This document shows positions 31,230 to 39,925 of a stretch of DNA of 42,555 nucleotides, one piece after another; the stretch's first letter is position 1; the number at the start of each line of letters is the position of its first letter. The stretch spans positions 1-42,555 of the forward strand of contig JAPLSY010000035.1 of NCBI GenBank assembly GCA_026398415.1, given 5' to 3'. The notes under the pieces were generated by a model. It was not told where the DNA came from. It saw only the letters and a program-made list of their open reading frames with translations, and ran no database searches. The translations under genes and the position numbers were made by a program. This DNA is from Kiritimatiellota bacterium. GTDB lineage: Bacteria; Verrucomicrobiota; Kiritimatiellia; JAAZAB01.

Positions 31230-32000
31230 CTACGGCCCCGTGTCTTCCAGTTCAAAATCAATCGTGATGTCCTTGTAAGCGCCGCCGAAGCCAAAGGGCA
31301 GTTCCGGTAAAGTTTTCACTGATTCCACGGCGGTCATGACGGACGTATCCATGAGGCCGTTGCCGGATGTGTCCACCATCTTTTTCTGGACAATCTGGCC
31401 ATCCTGCCGGACGCGAACCAGGACCCGCGTCACCAGGCCACGTTTGCCCGCGAGGGCGCTCGGTTGTTGCCAGGCATCGTACATGACCGCACGCACCTGG
31501 GCCAGATACCAGCCGTAGGGCGTCGCTTCACCGGAGCCCGATCCCGAGCCGGTGCCATACACGGCGCCCGGTACCCCGGCGGGGGGACCGACGTTCGCCA
31601 TAGCGGTTCCCAGCATGCGGCGAATCTGGTTCGCGGATAATTGTTTAACCGGTCGCTTGGCGCCGGGGGTGGCTGCACGCTTGACCAGGTTGGTGCTTAT
31701 TTCGATTTTTTGTTTTTTTGCGTTTTCGGTCGGAGTCGTTTTCAACTTAGGTTCCGGGATGGGTTCGGGAACATCCACCGGTTCCGGTGGAGCAGGTTCG
31801 GCTTTGGCATTCTCCGGTTCGGATGCTTGAGTAGATGCCGGCGGGGGTGGCGGGCCCGGCTGGAAATCCACGAAGAATGCCAGGTCCTTGGGCGGGCGCC
31901 GGGAATGGCAGGAGCAGAGCGAAAACGCGATCAGAACGTACACGCAGGCCACATGCACCGCCACGCTGATCAGCAGGTTACGCAGGTAAACATTCTTCAT
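31230..32000 (-). CDS. tonB: TonB family energy-transducing protein
   Basis: A 256-residue protein. A short cytoplasmic N-terminus is followed by one membrane helix (about residues 9-30), then a Pro/Glu/Lys-rich periplasm-spanning region (GPPPPPAS, then PEPIPEPKLK) and a C-terminal TonB-like domain (YLAQVRAVMYDAW, GLVTRVLVRVRQDG, VKTLPELPFGFG). It passes the energy of the ExbB-ExbD motor to outer-membrane receptors. The ATG at 32000 directly precedes the hydrophobic N-terminus; the upstream extension overlaps exbD and is rejected. It is last in the exbB-exbD-tonB unit. Confidence 0.88.
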   Translation of the reverse strand: MKNVYLRNLLISVAVHVACVYVLIAFSLCSCHSRRPPKDLAFFVDFQPGPPPPPASTQASEPENAKAEPAPPEPVDVPEPIPEPKLKTTPTENAKKQKIEISTNLVKRAATPGAKRPVKQLSANQIRRMLGTAMANVGPPAGVPGAVYGTGSGSGSGEATPYGWYLAQVRAVMYDAWQQPSALAGKRGLVTRVLVRVRQDGQIVQKKMVDTSGNGLMDTSVMTAVESVKTLPELPFGFGGAYKDITIDFELEDTGP

Positions 32001-32022
32001 GGCGCGTTTCTGTGCCCCAAGA

Positions 32023-32424
32023 TTATTCCGCCTGGGATACCAGCGCCATCTTGCTGAGGCCGGCGTCGTGCAGAATGCGCATGACATCCATGACCCGGCT
32101 GTATTTCAGGTCCTTATCCGCGCGCACAAACACCGTGATGGCAGGATCCGTTTTGCCCAGGCGATTCATTTCCGCCGTCATCTGGCTTTCCGTGACCGGC
32201 CGGTTATCCAGGAAGATGGCGCCGTCCAACCGCACGCTGATGGTCCGGGAGCGATCCGGCTTCAGCTCCGAGGCCTTGCCGTGGGGCAGATTAACATGCA
32301 CCCCTTGCTCCATCAGGGGATAGGTGATCAGGAACACGGTCAGGAGCAGGAACGCGAAATCAAGCATGGGGACCAAGTTAATTTCGCCGACTGCGTGGAG
32401 TGTTGTCCTGGTTCGTCTGGCCAC
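32023..32424 (-). CDS. exbD: ExbD/TolR biopolymer transport protein
   Basis: A 133-residue protein with one N-terminal membrane helix preceded by INLVPMLDFAFLLLTVF; the Asp in this helix is the proton-carrying residue of the family. The periplasmic domain (ISVRLDGAIFLDN, VFVRADKDLKYSRVMDVM) is typical. Translation starts with GTG at 32424 after GAGGAG. It is 14 bases downstream of exbB. Confidence 0.92.
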   Translation of the reverse strand: MARRTRTTLHAVGEINLVPMLDFAFLLLTVFLITYPLMEQGVHVNLPHGKASELKPDRSRTISVRLDGAIFLDNRPVTESQMTAEMNRLGKTDPAITVFVRADKDLKYSRVMDVMRILHDAGLSKMALVSQAE

Positions 32425-32438
32425 AAAGGGCTCCTCGC

Positions 32439-33185
32439 CTATTTTCTGAGGCTGTGACGTTCAAGGTCCGCCATCAGTTCCTCGGCAAAATGTTCCATCA
32501 TCGTGCTCAGAATGCGGATGCGGCTGGTCAGCATGTTGTAGCCGATCAGCGACGGGAGCGCCACGACCAGGCCGGCGAGCGTCGCAATCAGTGAACCGGA
32601 AATGCCCGGGGCCACGGCGGAAAGTGTCGCCGTACCCTGGATGGCCAGCCCGCCGAAGGCATCCATGACCCCCCACACCGTGCCCATCAACCCGAGGAAT
32701 GGTGCGGCCGTCACGGCCGTGGCGAGGACCACGACGTTTTTCTCCATCTGAATGACCTGCTCATCCACCGTCTGGTCAATAATGTTACGTACGATTTTCA
32801 TGTCCGTATCGTTTAGCTTCGGCGTGGAGGCGTCCGGCTGGCCGCCGAACCACTCGGCCGGGTTGATGCCGCGCGCCTCAATCAGGCCGTGCAGAGTCCG
32901 ACAAGCCGCGCGGTATATCATGTATAACGGACAGCCGGGAAAACTCTGGCGCTTCATGATCAGGGCCAGGGGCTGCGCCTCGCCCTGGTAAACCGCCAAA
33001 AAGCGTTTGGATTCGCGGTAGGCCCGGCGGTATTCCCTGAACTTGGTCACCATGATGGACCAGGCCACCACCGACCCGATCAAGAGCAGGACCACCAGCG
33101 CTTTACCGGCTGTGTTAGCCCGCAGGAAGGCGTCCACCAGGTCGGCCTGGGGAAACATTGGCAGGAAAAAAAACATTGTATTCAT
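32439..33185 (-). CDS. exbB: ExbB/TolQ proton channel protein
   Basis: A 248-residue MotA/TolQ/ExbB family protein with three membrane helices: about 24-45, then the pair near 155-175 and 195-220. The central LATAVTAAPFLGLMGTVWGVMDAF and the following GISGSLIATLAGLVVALPSL are the conserved channel helices. With ExbD it forms the proton-driven motor for TonB. There is no ribosome-binding site before the ATG at 33185, and a TATAAT box lies only 9 bases upstream, so the mRNA may be leaderless. Confidence 0.92.
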   Translation of the reverse strand: MNTMFFFLPMFPQADLVDAFLRANTAGKALVVLLLIGSVVAWSIMVTKFREYRRAYRESKRFLAVYQGEAQPLALIMKRQSFPGCPLYMIYRAACRTLHGLIEARGINPAEWFGGQPDASTPKLNDTDMKIVRNIIDQTVDEQVIQMEKNVVVLATAVTAAPFLGLMGTVWGVMDAFGGLAIQGTATLSAVAPGISGSLIATLAGLVVALPSLIGYNMLTSRIRILSTMMEHFAEELMADLERHSLRK

Positions 33186-33193
33186 GAACGCGC

Positions 33194-33221
33194 ATTATAT
33201 CGGGAAATGGTCAATGGTCAA
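33194..33221 (-). promoter_or_regulatory. exbB promoter with a repeat-supplied -35 box
   Basis: On the minus strand TTGACC (33216-33221) and a consensus TATAAT (33194-33199) are 16 bases apart. The -35 belongs to the tandem heptamer ATTGACC; a second unit gives another TTGACC. Transcription would begin within a few bases of the ATG at 33185. Confidence 0.6.
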
Positions 33222-33339
33222 TGGTTAATGGAAAATTGGATCCGCAAACGCAATTCGCAGCCAAAAATCGGCAACTTATAACGAAAGTGTCGCCGATGTT
33301 CTTCATCGACCATCAACCATTTACCATCGACCATACTTT
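33206..33339. repeat. inverted pair of heptamer arms (AATGGTC / ATCGACC)
   Basis: AATGGTC, AATGGTC, AATGGTT and AATGGAA (33206-33233) face ATCGACC, ATCAACC, ATTTACC, ATCGACC and ATACTTT (33305-33339), the complementary family, across 71 bases. The arms can pair with mismatches. They lie between exbB and the cysteine desulfurase gene. Confidence 0.8.
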
Positions 33340-33343
33340 GAGG

Positions 33344-34501
33344 TCACAGTGCGGCGAATGGGGAAATGGCCCGCAGTTTTTTAATGATGGGCGGCAGGTT
33401 TTCCAGGACGTATTCAATGTCCGCCGCCGTATTGTAGCGGCTGAGGCTGAACCGGATCGAGCCGTGGGCCGCCATGAACGGCACGCCCATGGCCCGGATC
33501 ACGTGCGAGGGCTCCAGCGAACCCGACGTGCAGGCCGAGCCGGATGAGGCCGCGATCCCGCAATCGCTCAGGTGATACAGAATGGATTCGCCCTCGATAT
33601 ACTGAAAGCTGATGTTGAGCGTGTTGGGCAGGCGCTGCACTTCATCGCCGTTTACACGCACGTCCGGACACGCGGCCAGAATACCCGCCTGCAGGCGATC
33701 GCGCAAGGCCGCCACGCGGGTCGTCTCGTCGCCCAGCGCCCGGGCGGCCAGTTCGCAAGCGCGCCCCAGGCCGACAATGTACGGCACGTTTTCGGTGCCG
33801 CCCCGCTTGCCATTTTCCTGGTGCCCGCCCAGGAGCAAAGGACGTATGCGCGTGCCCCGGCGGATGAACAGCACCCCAATGCCCTTGGGCGCATGCAACT
33901 TGTGGCCGGAAAGCGAAAGCAGGTCCACCGGCAAGCGCCGGACATCAATCGGCAGTTTGCCCGCCGCCTGGACGGCATCGGTGTGCATAATTCCCCCGGC
34001 GGCCTTGACCAGCTCAGTGGCTTCCGCCATCGGAAAGATCACGCCGGTCTCGTTGTTGGCCCACATCAGGCTGACCACGGCGCGGCCCCGGCTCAGGGCC
34101 AGCCGTAAATCGTCAAGGCGGATCTGGCCCTTGCCATTCACCTCCAGCTCGATAACGGGAACCCCTCGTTCCTTCAACATGCGGCACGGCTCCAGGACGG
34201 CCGGATGCTCCACGCGGGAGGTGATGACGTTGACCGGGGCATTAGCGGCTTCGACCGCGCCGCGAATGGCCATGTTATCGCTTTCGGTGCCACAACTCGT
34301 GAACAGGATTTCCGAAGGATCCGCGCCGATTAACGCAGCCACCTGCGCGCGCGCCAGCTCCACATGACGGCGCACCTGGCCGCCGAACACATGCATGCTG
34401 GAGGGATTGCCCCACAGCTCCGTAAAAAATGGCAACATGGCCTCGATAACTTCCGGGGCCGGCTGGGTGGTGGCATTGTTGTCCAGGTATACGGTTCTCA
34501 T
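33344..34501 (-). CDS. nifS: cysteine desulfurase (NifS/IscS type)
   Basis: A 385-residue PLP enzyme that takes sulfur from cysteine for Fe-S clusters. It begins VYLDNNATTQPAPEV; the PLP lysine is Lys201 in SLSGHKLHAPKG and the persulfide cysteine Cys324 in SSGSACTSG, in the short-spacing (group I) arrangement. It overlaps the nifU stop by ATGA, giving the order nifU-nifS in transcription. There are no nitrogenase genes, so housekeeping Fe-S assembly is the likely role. Confidence 0.93.
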   Translation of the reverse strand: MRTVYLDNNATTQPAPEVIEAMLPFFTELWGNPSSMHVFGGQVRRHVELARAQVAALIGADPSEILFTSCGTESDNMAIRGAVEAANAPVNVITSRVEHPAVLEPCRMLKERGVPVIELEVNGKGQIRLDDLRLALSRGRAVVSLMWANNETGVIFPMAEATELVKAAGGIMHTDAVQAAGKLPIDVRRLPVDLLSLSGHKLHAPKGIGVLFIRRGTRIRPLLLGGHQENGKRGGTENVPYIVGLGRACELAARALGDETTRVAALRDRLQAGILAACPDVRVNGDEVQRLPNTLNISFQYIEGESILYHLSDCGIAASSGSACTSGSLEPSHVIRAMGVPFMAAHGSIRFSLSRYNTAADIEYVLENLPPIIKKLRAISPFAAL

Positions 34502-35343
34502 GGGTGGGCCTCCTCAACCACCAGGTCCGGCGCCACGAATTCCCGCAACTTGGCTTCCACCACGTCCTTCAAGGTGAACCGTGCCACCTGGCAATTGGCG
34601 CACATCCCGCGCAGGGCCACCACCACCCGGTTGTCCATTACATCCATCAGCTCGATGTCACCGCCGTCTTTTTTGAGCGCGGGCCGGATTTCCTTCTCCA
34701 TGGTTTCCTCGATTAGCCTGATCTTCTGGAGCGTGGTCAGGCGCGGTGCCGGTTGCGGCGCCACAGGCGCAGCCGGCTCTTCGCCACGGACACGGGTGAT
34801 GATCGCCTCGATCTCGTCCCGGCACTTACCGCACCCGCCGCCCGCTTTGCAGTAGTTGGTCACCTGTTCTACGGTCGTCAGCCGGTTTTCGCGGACCACG
34901 CGCACAATTTCATCCTCGGTCACGCCAAAGCAGTGGCAAACGACCTTGCCTTCCAGTATTTTTTTGGAGGTTTTGCCGGTGCGGTAGTTGGCGATGGCCA
35001 CCTCCAGGGCTTCGCGGCCCATGACCGAGCAGTGCATTTTCTGCTCCGGCAAGCCGCCCAGGAAATTAGCAATGTCCTGGTTGGTGATTTTTTCGGCTTC
35101 CGCCAGTGTGAGCCCCTTGATCATCTCGGTCAGGGCCGAGGAGGAGGCAATGGCGCTGGCACAGCCAAAGGTTTGGAACTTGACGTCCGCAATGCGACCT
35201 TGCTTATCCAGCTTGAAGACCAGCTTCAACGCGTCGCCGCAGGCCATGGAGCCGACTTCGCCCACGCCATCCGGGTTCTTAATGGTTCCCACGTTCCGTG
35301 GATTGCGGAAGTGATCCAGCACTTTATCCGTATATTCCCACAT
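34498..35343 (-). CDS. nifU: NifU-type Fe-S scaffold protein, three domains
   Basis: A 281-residue scaffold with full NifU architecture. The IscU-like domain carries Cys35, Cys61 and Cys105. A central BFD-like [2Fe-2S] domain has CHCFG (Cys136, Cys138) and GGGCGKC (Cys171, Cys174). The C-terminal Nfu domain has CANC (Cys248, Cys251). It receives sulfur from the desulfurase encoded next and passes clusters to target proteins. The ATG at 35343 follows AGGAGGG. The longer frame to 35439 has no family support. Confidence 0.93.
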   Translation of the reverse strand: MWEYTDKVLDHFRNPRNVGTIKNPDGVGEVGSMACGDALKLVFKLDKQGRIADVKFQTFGCASAIASSSALTEMIKGLTLAEAEKITNQDIANFLGGLPEQKMHCSVMGREALEVAIANYRTGKTSKKILEGKVVCHCFGVTEDEIVRVVRENRLTTVEQVTNYCKAGGGCGKCRDEIEAIITRVRGEEPAAPVAPQPAPRLTTLQKIRLIEETMEKEIRPALKKDGGDIELMDVMDNRVVVALRGMCANCQVARFTLKDVVEAKLREFVAPDLVVEEAHP

Positions 35344-35503
35344 ACCCGCCCTCCTGTTGACGCGCCTTCCCGCGAGGGGCTTCCTCCATGACTGTGCAAG
35401 GAAGAAATACCATTCTTCCCGGCCGATATCCAGAACCAAAAATAAAAAACCGCTGGTCTAAATCCTGAGCCGTGCTATTCTGCCGATCTATTGCTGGAAC
35501 GCC

Positions 35504-36268
35504 ATGAAACCGCACATCTTGATTTGCAATGATGATGGTATTTACGCGCCCGGGATTATGGCGCTCCACGAGGCCGTGCGGGATATCGGCGAGGTCACCG
35601 TGGTCGCGCCCGATGCCGAGCAGAGCGCCGCAGGCCACTCCATCACGCTTTCAAATCCGATTAAAATCAAGCGGGTCCGGCGCAATGCGCAGTTCGAGGG
35701 CTATGCCGTGGTGGGCACCCCGGCCGACTGCATCAAGCTGGCCGTCACGGTATTGTTGGCGCGTCCGCCGGACCTGATCATCAGCGGCATCAACCTGGGG
35801 CCGAACGCGGGCATCAGCGTGATTTATTCCGGCACGGTTTCGGCCGCCACGGAAGGCGCGATTCTCGGCATCCCCAGCATGGCGATTTCGCTGGCGACGT
35901 TTGAGGACCCGCTCTGGGAAACGGCCGCGCACGTCGCGCGCCGGCTGACGCAGGAAATTATTGTCCGCGGCCTGCCTGCAGATACCCTGCTCAACGTCAA
36001 CGTGCCCAACCGGCCACTGAACCAGGTCAAGGGCCTGGCCGTGACACGCATGGGGCGCTCGCGCTTCGCCGAAATTTTTCACAAGCGGACCAACCCGCGC
36101 GGGGACACCTATTACTGGATGGACGGCGAACTGAAGATCATCGGGGATACCGAGGGCACCGATATCCAGGCATTGGCCGATGGACTGGTGTCGCTGACGC
36201 CCATCTGGTTTGACCTGACCCATACCGCTGTTCTGCCGAAACTGAGGGATTGGAACCTGACCCTGTAG
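35504..36268 (+). CDS. surE: 5'-nucleotidase SurE
   Basis: A 254-residue SurE phosphatase that removes phosphate from nucleoside monophosphates. It begins HILICNDDGIYAPGI with the metal-binding Asp pair, followed by VVAPDAEQSAAGHSIT, VVGTPADCIKLAV and ISGINLGPNAG, the four conserved motifs of the family. The ATG at 35504 has only a weak ribosome-binding site. It is transcribed away from nifU. Confidence 0.94.
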   Translation: MKPHILICNDDGIYAPGIMALHEAVRDIGEVTVVAPDAEQSAAGHSITLSNPIKIKRVRRNAQFEGYAVVGTPADCIKLAVTVLLARPPDLIISGINLGPNAGISVIYSGTVSAATEGAILGIPSMAISLATFEDPLWETAAHVARRLTQEIIVRGLPADTLLNVNVPNRPLNQVKGLAVTRMGRSRFAEIFHKRTNPRGDTYYWMDGELKIIGDTEGTDIQALADGLVSLTPIWFDLTHTAVLPKLRDWNLTL

Positions 36269-36284
36269 CATCCCGCAGGATGCT
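36267..36284. terminator. hairpin overlapping the surE stop codon
   Basis: AGCATCC-CGCA-GGATGCT is a perfect 7-bp stem that begins within the TAG stop. No T-run follows on either strand, so it is a weak intrinsic terminator at best; it may protect the mRNA end. Confidence 0.35.
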
Positions 36285-36289
36285 CAGGC

Positions 36290-36317
36290 CGTAGGCTATA
36301 GACTGTAGACTATTAGG
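36290..36317. repeat. four tandem 7-mers (TATAGAC family)
   Basis: CGTAGGC, TATAGAC, TGTAGAC and TATTAGG follow each other in the short gap between surE and the convergent beta-helix gene. Only two of the four are close to the core unit. Confidence 0.65.
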
Positions 36318-36330
36318 GAAAACCGGGGGT

Positions 36331-38448
36331 TTAATCCGCCGGTTCGCGTTTTGAAGGCGGGCGCGGGCCGACGGCGGAAACATCAATCGCCTTGAATCCC
36401 AGTTTGAAAGCCGGCGAATTCTTGGCCAAGGTAAAATCCCGCTTGGCCAGATTTTTGAACTTGGGATCCGCAATGATCGAATGCTGATCGCGTCCCAACT
36501 TCTGCCACTGCCTGAAGGAATACTTCTTCCCACCCATGAGAAAATGCGGCTTGGCGGTGGTGTCGAAATAAAGATTGCCGTCGGCCAGCATCCGGTGCGC
36601 TTCCGATTCCGGCGGAAAAATTGATTTGAATATCGGCTCGCCTTTGCTGACCATGATATTCCGGATCCAGACCAATCCAGGATGAGGCTCATTGCGGCTG
36701 TAAATTCCCACCGCCTCGCCGCCGAACACCCAGATATTGTTGCGCACGATATTCTCGCGCCCATAGTGCTGATGAAAAGGCTGGCGGTCAGCGTTATAAC
36801 AGACATTATCTTCGATCACCAGGTGGCTTGATCCTTCGTCCGGATAAATGCACCAGCCACCGTAATGCGCCGAGGTGACATTGTAGATCAGATTATTTTT
36901 CAATACCGTTCCCGGCTGGACGCCCAGGGTATAAATGCCGCCCATGTCGGAGAGCACTTTCTGGCCCAGATCATGGATATGGTTGAAGGCTATCAGATTG
37001 TCGCGGCTGATATTGTCCTGGTAGCCCCATTCCCAGCCGCAGGAGACGCCGGAATAAAAGAAGTCGAAGATATGGTTGTGGCAAATCGCGACCGCGAAAG
37101 CGTTCATCGCTAAAACCCCGATGGCGCTATGGAAGACGCGCCCGCCATGACAGATCGTGTTATCGGTGATGCGGTGATGACCGGTTCGCCGCACTTGCAC
37201 CTGCGGATCGCTGGCCGCCGCCCCGTTGATCTTGACGCCGCCGGCGCCCAGGTGACGCAGGGTATTGCCGACCACCCGGATGCCGTGGCAGGCATCGCTG
37301 ATCTCCACCCCATACCAGCCGACGTGTTCGATGGTGCAGTTTTCAATGGTACAATGGCGCGCGCCTTCAAAGTAAATGACCCCAGGCACGTCGCAGGCCG
37401 CCTGGGCCGCCGCGGCAAAACGACCACGGCCATGCCGGCGGCTGTGGATTTTTTGATCCTGGCCGGTACCCAATATCGCCGCGCCATCCGAAATATCCGG
37501 GTGCCGCCAGTCGGTGTGGGCAAAGGTAATGCCTTCAAAGCGGATATGTTCTACGAACCGATTCTCTTCCGGATTGCCGATAACGCCCATCAATTGCAGA
37601 CAACGGGGCGCATAAATCTCGGCCTTTTGCATGGTTTCGCCGGGGCGCGGGAGGTAATAGAGTTTACCGGCGGACCGGTCCAGATACCACTGTCCCGGGT
37701 CCAGCAGCTCTTCCATCACATTGTCGAGATAATAATCGGCCAATTGATTCCCAAAGGAACCCACCGGGGTTGTAAAACTCGGACGTTCCATGGAAACCAG
37801 GTTGGTCTTGGGATCAAAGGCCGCGATCCGCGAGCGCTCTTCAATCCAGAAATGAACATACACCACTTCAATATCTTTCAAGTTCTTGAAATTACGGACA
37901 TCCCCGGGATTGCAGATAAAGCGCTCGAAATGCCGGTTATCCCAGCCCGTGGGGAGAACGGCGCCGGGCACCTCTTTCATCCGGTAAAAACCTTTGCCCG
38001 GCAGCCGCGGCCGTTCCGCGCGGCGGCCATTGACAACCAGTTCGCGGAACGCCCATTGCCCTTCGACCACTTCGGGCAGATCGGCAACCCAGGCGGTTTT
38101 ACCATTCACCGATCCTTTGTGCCATTCCGTGATGCGCCTGGCCCCGCTGATGACCGGTTTTTCATTGCGATAGCCTTTAAACGTCACCGGCCAGGAATGT
38201 TCCGGACCGAAAACCAGGGGTTGATCAAGCGCATAAACGCCCCCGCGCAGATACACCGTGATGGGACCCTGAGGTGTTGCCTTCACAGGAAACTGGTCGG
38301 GATGATAGGTTCGGCCGGAAATTAACGCCGCCAGTCGCCCCAAGGCGCCTGGCAAAGTCACCAAGGGCCCATCGGTTTTACCGGCATTGGGATTCGGGAA
38401 ACTTCCGGACCAGCGATCATTACCATTCGGCGCAATATATAAATTCAC
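36331..38448 (-). CDS. right-handed parallel beta-helix protein, possible polysaccharide-active enzyme
   Basis: A 705-residue protein beginning LYIAPNGNDRWSGS, the N-terminal motif of the large beta-helix family related to GH141 and PL-type enzymes. A beta-sandwich-like region (about 150-330) precedes the helix, whose rungs include TIENCTIEHVGWYGVEIS, HRITDNTICHGG and HLVIEDNVCYNA. Catalytic residues cannot be assigned. No signal peptide is present, unlike many relatives. Near residue 330 a basic stretch (KIHSRRHGRGRF) appears extra. Translation starts with GTG at 38448 after GGGAGAG. Expected substrates are plant or algal glycans. Confidence 0.85.
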   Translation of the reverse strand: MNLYIAPNGNDRWSGSFPNPNAGKTDGPLVTLPGALGRLAALISGRTYHPDQFPVKATPQGPITVYLRGGVYALDQPLVFGPEHSWPVTFKGYRNEKPVISGARRITEWHKGSVNGKTAWVADLPEVVEGQWAFRELVVNGRRAERPRLPGKGFYRMKEVPGAVLPTGWDNRHFERFICNPGDVRNFKNLKDIEVVYVHFWIEERSRIAAFDPKTNLVSMERPSFTTPVGSFGNQLADYYLDNVMEELLDPGQWYLDRSAGKLYYLPRPGETMQKAEIYAPRCLQLMGVIGNPEENRFVEHIRFEGITFAHTDWRHPDISDGAAILGTGQDQKIHSRRHGRGRFAAAAQAACDVPGVIYFEGARHCTIENCTIEHVGWYGVEISDACHGIRVVGNTLRHLGAGGVKINGAAASDPQVQVRRTGHHRITDNTICHGGRVFHSAIGVLAMNAFAVAICHNHIFDFFYSGVSCGWEWGYQDNISRDNLIAFNHIHDLGQKVLSDMGGIYTLGVQPGTVLKNNLIYNVTSAHYGGWCIYPDEGSSHLVIEDNVCYNADRQPFHQHYGRENIVRNNIWVFGGEAVGIYSRNEPHPGLVWIRNIMVSKGEPIFKSIFPPESEAHRMLADGNLYFDTTAKPHFLMGGKKYSFRQWQKLGRDQHSIIADPKFKNLAKRDFTLAKNSPAFKLGFKAIDVSAVGPRPPSKREPAD

Positions 38449-38518
38449 GCTCCACTCTCCCTTGAACTTTGGTTGGTTGTTAGCAATTCAGCGGCACGAA
38501 CTTCAAAAATAATATTGT

Positions 38519-39925
38519 TCATGTTGCCGCACTTGCCGGTGACGGCGTTGTTGGTCTGGTTCTTCGCGCGGGCGATCCAAATTCGTTCAGTTTGCGATGC
38601 AGGGTGCGCCGGCTGATGCCTAATTGCCGGGCCGCCTTTGTGCGATTGCCGCCGGCGGTATCCAGAGCGGCGACAATCATCTGCCGGTTCGCGTCGCGGA
38701 GCGAGGCATTGGATTTGATCCCGAGGCTGGATGCGCCCTGTCCGGCGGCTGCCGGACGGATAATCGCGGGTAGATCGTGCACAGTGAGTTTGGCGCCGTG
38801 CGCCATCACAATCATGCGCTCGATCGCGTTGCGCAGTTCGCGGACATTGCCCGGCCAGGCATAGGCCATGAGCGCATTGAGCGCCTCGGAGGTGATGTCG
38901 TCAATCGGCTTGTTATTTTCGCGCGCGAACTCGCCCATGAAACGCCGCGCCAGGAGCGGAATATCGTTGACCCGGTCCCTCAATGGCGGCGCCGTAATGG
39001 TAACCACGTTGAGCCGGAAAAAAAGGTCCTGACGGAATTTGCCGGCCTGGGCCAGCTGGCGCAATTCGCGGTTGGTCGCCGTGATGAGGCGAATATCCGC
39101 ATCTATGGTTTCCTGGCCGCCGACGCGTTCGAACTTGCGCTCCTCGAGCACGCGCAACAGTTTGACCTGGGTAGAGGGATCGATTTCGGAGATTTCATCG
39201 AGGAACAGGGTGCCGCCTTCGGCCAGCTCGAAGCGGCCGCGCCGGCGTTCCACGGCGCCGGTAAACGCGCCTTTTTCGTGCCCGAACAATTCGCTTTCAA
39301 GCAAGGTGGGCGGCAGGGCCGCGCAGTGCACCGCGATAAAGGGCCCACGGGCACGCGGGCTGAGGCCGTGGATGGCGTTGGCCACCAGTTCCTTGCCGGT
39401 TCCGCTTTCGCCCTGGATCAGCACCGTGGCGCGCGAGGGCGCCACCTGCTGGATTACCTTGTAAAGCTCTTCCATGACTGGTGTTTGGCCGATGATAGCT
39501 TCCAGCCCGAATTTGTTGTCCAGTTGCGTGCGCAGGGTTTTATTTTCCGATTCTAACTGGCGCGACCGCAGGGCACGCTGAAGGATCAGCTCCAGCTGGT
39601 CCAGATTAACGGGCTTGGTCAGGAAATCGTAAGCGCCGGCTTTCATGGCCTCGACGGCGGATTCGATGCTGCCGTAAGCCGTCAGCAGAATGCAGATGGG
39701 CTGGGAATCGTGCGCCAGGGCGCGCTTGATGAGCGTCAAACCATCCATGCCCGGCAGGCGTAAATCGCTCAGAATTATATCCGCGGGCGTTTCATCCAAT
39801 ACCTGCAGGGCGCGTTCGCCGCTGTCCGTTAGAAGCGTCTGGTAATTCCGGCGCAAGGCGCGGTCCAGGCCTTCGCGCGTGTTTTTTTCGTCTTCGACAA
39901 TCAGGATGGTCGGACGGCGGGTCAT
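38519..39925 (-). CDS. sigma-54-dependent response regulator, NtrC family
   Basis: A 468-residue regulator. The receiver has ILIVEDEKNTREGL and Asp54 in ILSDLRLPGMDG. The AAA+ domain has Walker A GESGTGKE, the sigma-54 contact loop GAFTGA and Walker B GGTLFLDEIS. The C-terminal Fis-type helix-turn-helix reads RTKAARQLGISRRTLHRKLNEFG. It activates sigma-54 promoters when phosphorylated, most probably by the kinase encoded just upstream, with which it overlaps by ATGA. No clear GG-N10-GC promoter was found in the window by eye. Confidence 0.95.
   Translation of the reverse strand: MTRRPTILIVEDEKNTREGLDRALRRNYQTLLTDSGERALQVLDETPADIILSDLRLPGMDGLTLIKRALAHDSQPICILLTAYGSIESAVEAMKAGAYDFLTKPVNLDQLELILQRALRSRQLESENKTLRTQLDNKFGLEAIIGQTPVMEELYKVIQQVAPSRATVLIQGESGTGKELVANAIHGLSPRARGPFIAVHCAALPPTLLESELFGHEKGAFTGAVERRRGRFELAEGGTLFLDEISEIDPSTQVKLLRVLEERKFERVGGQETIDADIRLITATNRELRQLAQAGKFRQDLFFRLNVVTITAPPLRDRVNDIPLLARRFMGEFARENNKPIDDITSEALNALMAYAWPGNVRELRNAIERMIVMAHGAKLTVHDLPAIIRPAAAGQGASSLGIKSNASLRDANRQMIVAALDTAGGNRTKAARQLGISRRTLHRKLNEFGSPARRTRPTTPSPASAAT

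Noticed and set aside
33206..33339. Possible CRISPR-like array
   Set aside because: Units are 7 bases long and directly adjacent with no spacers, and no cas genes are present.
33344..35343. Nitrogen-fixation locus
   Set aside because: nifU and nifS alone are found in many non-fixing bacteria as Fe-S assembly genes; no nitrogenase gene is present.
37129..38325. 398-codon plus-strand open frame inside the beta-helix gene region
   Set aside because: It is the mirror frame of the beta-helix gene, His/Gly/Arg-rich with no family match; the minus-strand gene has clear family motifs.
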